Below are positions 61,124 through 64,000 of a stretch of 64,000 bases of DNA, piece after piece. The notes under the pieces are model-generated. The model was not told where the DNA came from and did not search any database. It saw only the letters and a list, made by a program, of their open reading frames with translations. Source of the stretch: Achromobacter xylosoxidans (GTDB lineage Bacteria > Pseudomonadota > Gammaproteobacteria > Burkholderiales > Burkholderiaceae_B); contig NZ_MTLG01000110.1 of NCBI RefSeq assembly GCF_002192695.1, positions 248,001 to 312,000 on the forward strand, read 5' to 3'. Every line of letters begins with the position of its first letter. Position 1 is the first letter of the stretch. The position numbers and the translations under genes were made by a program.

Positions 61124-62070
61124 TGCGCGCGGTTCCCCGGCAGGCGGCATGGGCGACGGTCATCGCATTGGCCCTGGCTTTTCTGCTGTTCCGTTCCAAC
61201 CTGGACTTCGACTACATCATTCCCAAGCGGCTTGCCCGGCTTGCGGCCATGCTCATCGGCGGGGTCTGCATCGCGTGGTCGTCCATCGTGTTCCAGACCA
61301 TCACCGGCAACCGGATCCTGACGCCGGCCATCATGGGCTACGAGGCCGTCTACCTGCTGTTGCAATCCCTGATGATCCTGGCCATGGGGGCGCAGAGCCT
61401 GGTCCTGCTGGGCGCGAACGGCAATTTCCTCCTGTCCGTGCTGCTGATGCTGGGCTATTCATGGATCATCCATCGCTGGTTGTTCCGCGACGGCAGACAG
61501 AATGTGTACTTCCTGCTGCTGGTGGGGCTGGTGCTGACGATGGTGATCGGTACCTTTACGCAGTTCGTGCAGTTGAAGACCAGCCCGGGCGAATTCTCCA
61601 TTCTGCTTGGTTTCACCCAGGCGTCCTTCAACAAGGCGGAGCCTGGCCAGTTGCTCGTTTCCGCGATCGTCGTCGCGGGCGTGTGCCTGGCCGGCATCAG
61701 GACTCTGCCGGTGCTGGACGTGATCTCGCTGGGGCGCGACCAGGCCATCTCCCTGGGCGTGGATTATCAGCGCGTCTTGCGGCTGCATCTGGCGCTGATT
61801 GCGGTGCTGGTCGCCGTGTCGACCAGCCTGCTGGGGCCCACCGCCTTCATGGGCATCTTCGTCGCCAACACCGCCTATGCCCTGACGCGCACGCGCCGGC
61901 ACCGGGCCACGCTATCCGCCGGCTGCGCGATCGCGATCGGCATTTTCATCCTGGCGCAGCTTGCGGTCGAACATCTCTTCAACTACCGGACCAGCGTCGG
62001 CATCCTGGTCAACCTGGTTTGCGGCGCCTGGTTCCTGGCGCTGATGGCGCGCTCGCGGGGCACCGCATGA
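61123..62070 (+). CDS. FecCD-family siderophore ABC permease 2 (FatC/CeuC-like)
   Basis: The 315-residue protein shares the FecCD fold: FDYIIPKRLARLAAMLIGGV, WSSIVFQTITGNRILTPAIM, LGPTAFMGIFVANTAYALTR. ATG 61123 has GGAGG 8 bases upstream; the overlapping GTG at 61120 is an alternative start. It ends with an ATGA overlap to the ATPase gene. Confidence 0.92.
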   Translation: MRAVPRQAAWATVIALALAFLLFRSNLDFDYIIPKRLARLAAMLIGGVCIAWSSIVFQTITGNRILTPAIMGYEAVYLLLQSLMILAMGAQSLVLLGANGNFLLSVLLMLGYSWIIHRWLFRDGRQNVYFLLLVGLVLTMVIGTFTQFVQLKTSPGEFSILLGFTQASFNKAEPGQLLVSAIVVAGVCLAGIRTLPVLDVISLGRDQAISLGVDYQRVLRLHLALIAVLVAVSTSLLGPTAFMGIFVANTAYALTRTRRHRATLSAGCAIAIGIFILAQLAVEHLFNYRTSVGILVNLVCGAWFLALMARSRGTA

Positions 62071-62843
62071 TCACGATCAAGAATCTCTCGAAGAACTATG
62101 GCCCGAAGACGGTGCTGCGCGATGTCAGCCTGCAGTTCCCTGCCAGGCGGCTGACCTCGCTCATCGGCCCCAACGGCGCGGGCAAGACCACCTTGCTGAT
62201 GATGGCCGCAAGGCTGCTGGAACCCAGCCAGGGCGAGATCCTGATCGATGGCGCCAGGGCATCGGATATCCGTATCGGCGATTACGCCAAGCGCGTGGCG
62301 ACATTGCGTCAATCGCCCGATTTCAACCTGCGCCTGACGGTGGAGGAACTCGTCGCCTTCGGGCGGTTCCCGTACAGCCGCGGCGCGTTGACGCAGGAAG
62401 ACCGCCGCGTGATCGACGAGGCGATTGCGTTCCTCTCGCTGGAACCGCTGCGCGCGGCCTATCTCGACGAGCTCAGCGGCGGGCAGCGCCAGATGGCATT
62501 CCTGGCCATGACGATCGCGCAGCAGACGGACTGCCTGCTGCTGGATGAGCCGCTCAACAACCTCGACATCAAGCATGCGGTCCAGATCATGCGCGCTTTG
62601 CGCCGCCTGTGCGACGAGCACGGCCGCACCGTGATCCTGGTGGTGCATGACATCAACTTCGCGGCCAGCTATTCCGACCACATCGTCGCCATGAAGGGCG
62701 GAGCGGTGCATTGCGCCGGCAGCGTGCCCGACGTCGTGACCGAGGACCGGCTGCGGGAGCTGTATGGGCTGGACTTCGAGATCACGCAAGGCGCGCGCGG
62801 ACGCCTGTGCAACTACTTCAATCCATCAGGTGAACTGAAATGA
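62067..62843 (+). CDS. siderophore ABC transporter ATP-binding protein (FepC/CeuD-like)
   Basis: The 258-residue ATPase has Walker A GPNGAGKTT near residue 34, signature LSGGQRQMAFLAMTIAQQTD, Walker B CLLLDEPLNNLDIKHA. It overlaps the permease gene before it and the binding-protein gene after it by 4 bases each, so the importer proteins are translated in a coupled way. Confidence 0.94.
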   Translation: MITIKNLSKNYGPKTVLRDVSLQFPARRLTSLIGPNGAGKTTLLMMAARLLEPSQGEILIDGARASDIRIGDYAKRVATLRQSPDFNLRLTVEELVAFGRFPYSRGALTQEDRRVIDEAIAFLSLEPLRAAYLDELSGGQRQMAFLAMTIAQQTDCLLLDEPLNNLDIKHAVQIMRALRRLCDEHGRTVILVVHDINFAASYSDHIVAMKGGAVHCAGSVPDVVTEDRLRELYGLDFEITQGARGRLCNYFNPSGELK

Positions 62844-63844
62844 TCCTCAAGCACGGGCGCCGCGCATGGGCGCTTGCCCTGCTGGCCGCCACCATGGCCG
62901 TGGCGCAGGGTTGCGGGCAGGAAGTGGCCGAAACGCCGAAGGCGTCGCAGCCGGCCGCCGCCAGCCCAACGGCGCAGCGGGCCTACGAAACCGTCACGGT
63001 GCAGCACAAGTTGGGAACCACCGTGATCGACAAGCTGCCGCAACGCGTGGTCGCTCTGGACATGAACGAGGTGGATTTCCTTGACCAACTGGGCGTTCCG
63101 GTCGCTGGCATGCCGAAAGACTTCGTGCCGCAATTTCTGGCCAAGTACAAGGACGCCGCGGATGTGCAAGATACGGGCGCGATCGTCCAGCCAAATCTGG
63201 AACGGGTGCACGCCGCCAAGCCCGACCTGATCCTGATCACCTCGCTGCAGGCGAACCACTACAAGGAGCTGAGCGAGATCGCCCCGACTATCCACTTCGA
63301 CGTGGACTACCGCGATAGCGAGGCCAATCACGTCGAGATCATCAAGGACCACCTCATCACGCTGGGGCGGATCTTCGAGAAGGAAAACCTGGCTCGCGAC
63401 AGGGCCGCCAAGCTGGACGCCAAGGTGCAGGAGGCGCAGCGCCTCATTCAGGGCCGTCCCGAAAGAGCGCTCATCGTGCTGCACAACAACGGCGCCTTCA
63501 GTTCCTTCGGCACGCAGTCGCGCTACGGCTTCATTTTCAAGGCCCTGGGCGTGAAGCCCGCGAGCCCCGAGGCGGAAGCCGGCCTGCATGGCCAGCCGAT
63601 CTCCAGCGAATTCATCCAGCAGGCCAACCCCGACATCATCTACGTGGTGGATCGCACCGCGGTGATGGAGCGCCGGCCAACGCTGAACGCCGAGACCTTG
63701 AGCAATCCGCTCTTGCGCCAAACCGCTGCCTGGCAGCACGGCCGCGTGGTCTTCGCCGACGCGCAAGCCTGGTATGTCATGGCGGCCAGTGCGACGTCGC
63801 TGGAACTCATGATCGACGACGTTCTCAAGGCTTATCGGAACTAG
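62840..63844 (+). CDS. siderophore periplasmic binding protein (CeuE/FatB-like)
   Basis: The 334-residue protein has a signal (RRAWALALLAATMAVAQGCG, with a weak lipobox before Cys) and an ABC iron-siderophore binding fold: GTTVIDKLPQRVVALDMNEV, YKDAADVQDTGAIVQPNLER, AAKPDLILITSLQ, PTIHFDVDYRDS. It resembles petrobactin/enterobactin-type CeuE and YclQ proteins. It ends the ABC operon. Confidence 0.92.
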   Translation: MILKHGRRAWALALLAATMAVAQGCGQEVAETPKASQPAAASPTAQRAYETVTVQHKLGTTVIDKLPQRVVALDMNEVDFLDQLGVPVAGMPKDFVPQFLAKYKDAADVQDTGAIVQPNLERVHAAKPDLILITSLQANHYKELSEIAPTIHFDVDYRDSEANHVEIIKDHLITLGRIFEKENLARDRAAKLDAKVQEAQRLIQGRPERALIVLHNNGAFSSFGTQSRYGFIFKALGVKPASPEAEAGLHGQPISSEFIQQANPDIIYVVDRTAVMERRPTLNAETLSNPLLRQTAAWQHGRVVFADAQAWYVMAASATSLELMIDDVLKAYRN

Positions 63845-63880
63845 TCCACCCCGGGCGCCGCGCCCCATTGCCTGCAAATT

Positions 63881-63895
63881 TGTAAATGATTCCCA
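63881..63895. promoter_or_regulatory. Fur-box-like site before the last gene
   Basis: TGTAAATGATTCCCA matches the 7-1-7 Fur consensus at 10 of 14 positions. It lies about 50 bases before the start at 63946, so the truncated last gene may also be iron-regulated. Confidence 0.35.
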
Positions 63896-63945
63896 GTCGC
63901 CTCGTGCACGCAGGCGGCTCAAAGCTCAACCGAACGGAGCATTCC

Positions 63946-64000
63946 ATGAGCAAACGTCGCCCTACCGGCCGCGTCGTACGTCCTGCAACGCGCGCCGCGC
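63946..64000 (+). CDS. start of a truncated gene, product unknown
   Basis: Only 18 codons are in the window (MSKRRPTGRVVRPATRAA). GGAG lies 5 bases before the ATG. The basic N-terminus could begin a signal sequence of, for example, a second TonB receptor, but this cannot be decided here. It follows the siderophore operon on the same strand. Confidence 0.55.
   Translation, partial: MSKRRPTGRVVRPATRAA

Noticed and set aside
1-64000. CRISPR arrays, tRNA/rRNA genes, insertion sequences or prophage genes
   Set aside because: None seen: no regularly spaced repeats, no tRNA-like cloverleaf noticed, no transposase or integrase among the reading frames.

Overview
The window is high-GC DNA from a soil- or host-associated betaproteobacterium, most likely family Alcaligenaceae (Bordetella/Achromobacter group). 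The main reason is five Bug-type (TctC family) periplasmic solute receptors in about 24 kb, mixed with LysR, GntR, IclR, AraC and TetR regulators and CoA-dependent catabolic genes. No rRNA, tRNA, insertion sequence, phage gene or CRISPR array was seen. Genes are packed in operons, often with ATGA or GTGA overlaps. The window cuts a gene at each end.

Layout. 0-5.7 kb: end of an HlyD/EmrA-type membrane fusion protein, a winged-helix/TPR regulator divergent from an SDR protein, a LysR regulator, and a DipZ-type CcdA-thioredoxin fusion. 5.7-7.9 kb: a thiol/peroxide stress locus (dipZ, a 43-codon small ORF, ohr, divergent ohrR) with clear palindromic operators, then another LysR gene. 7.9-11.1 kb: DsbA-like protein, secreted cyclase-family hydrolase, and a quinone reductase/TetR operon under a 33-bp dyad. 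11.1-16 kb: GntR regulator divergent from a FAH hydrolase - Bug - Bug - VOC dioxygenase-like operon. 16-17.7 kb: alpha/beta hydrolase divergent from an AraC regulator.

17.7-29.9 kb is the largest metabolic island. An IclR regulator (with a nitronate monooxygenase-like gene) lies between an acyl-CoA dehydrogenase/Bug unit and a seven-gene operon: Fe-alcohol dehydrogenase, aldehyde dehydrogenase, Bug, SDR, MaoC hydratase, ADP-forming acyl-CoA synthetase and citryl-CoA-lyase-like protein. A 36-bp two-dyad element with the same layout precedes both units, so they look like one regulon for uptake and CoA-dependent breakdown of an unidentified carboxylate or alcohol.

30-41 kb: two GST genes, an unknown lipoprotein, a LysR gene divergent from a split sulfopyruvate/phosphonopyruvate decarboxylase-like pair + GMC oxidoreductase + Bug operon, two unknown membrane proteins facing each other, and an LLM-class flavin oxidoreductase. 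41-51.7 kb: a minus-strand operon of M81 (MlrC-like) metallopeptidase, complete dipeptide/oligopeptide ABC importer and amidase, with a second M81 paralogue transcribed divergently. 51.7-64 kb: iron acquisition. It has a FecI-type sigma factor, a FecR anti-sigma factor, a TonB-dependent transducer receptor, a TetR regulator, two IrtA/IrtB-like ABC half-transporters and a complete FecCD-type siderophore ABC importer, with Fur-box-like sites at three promoters.
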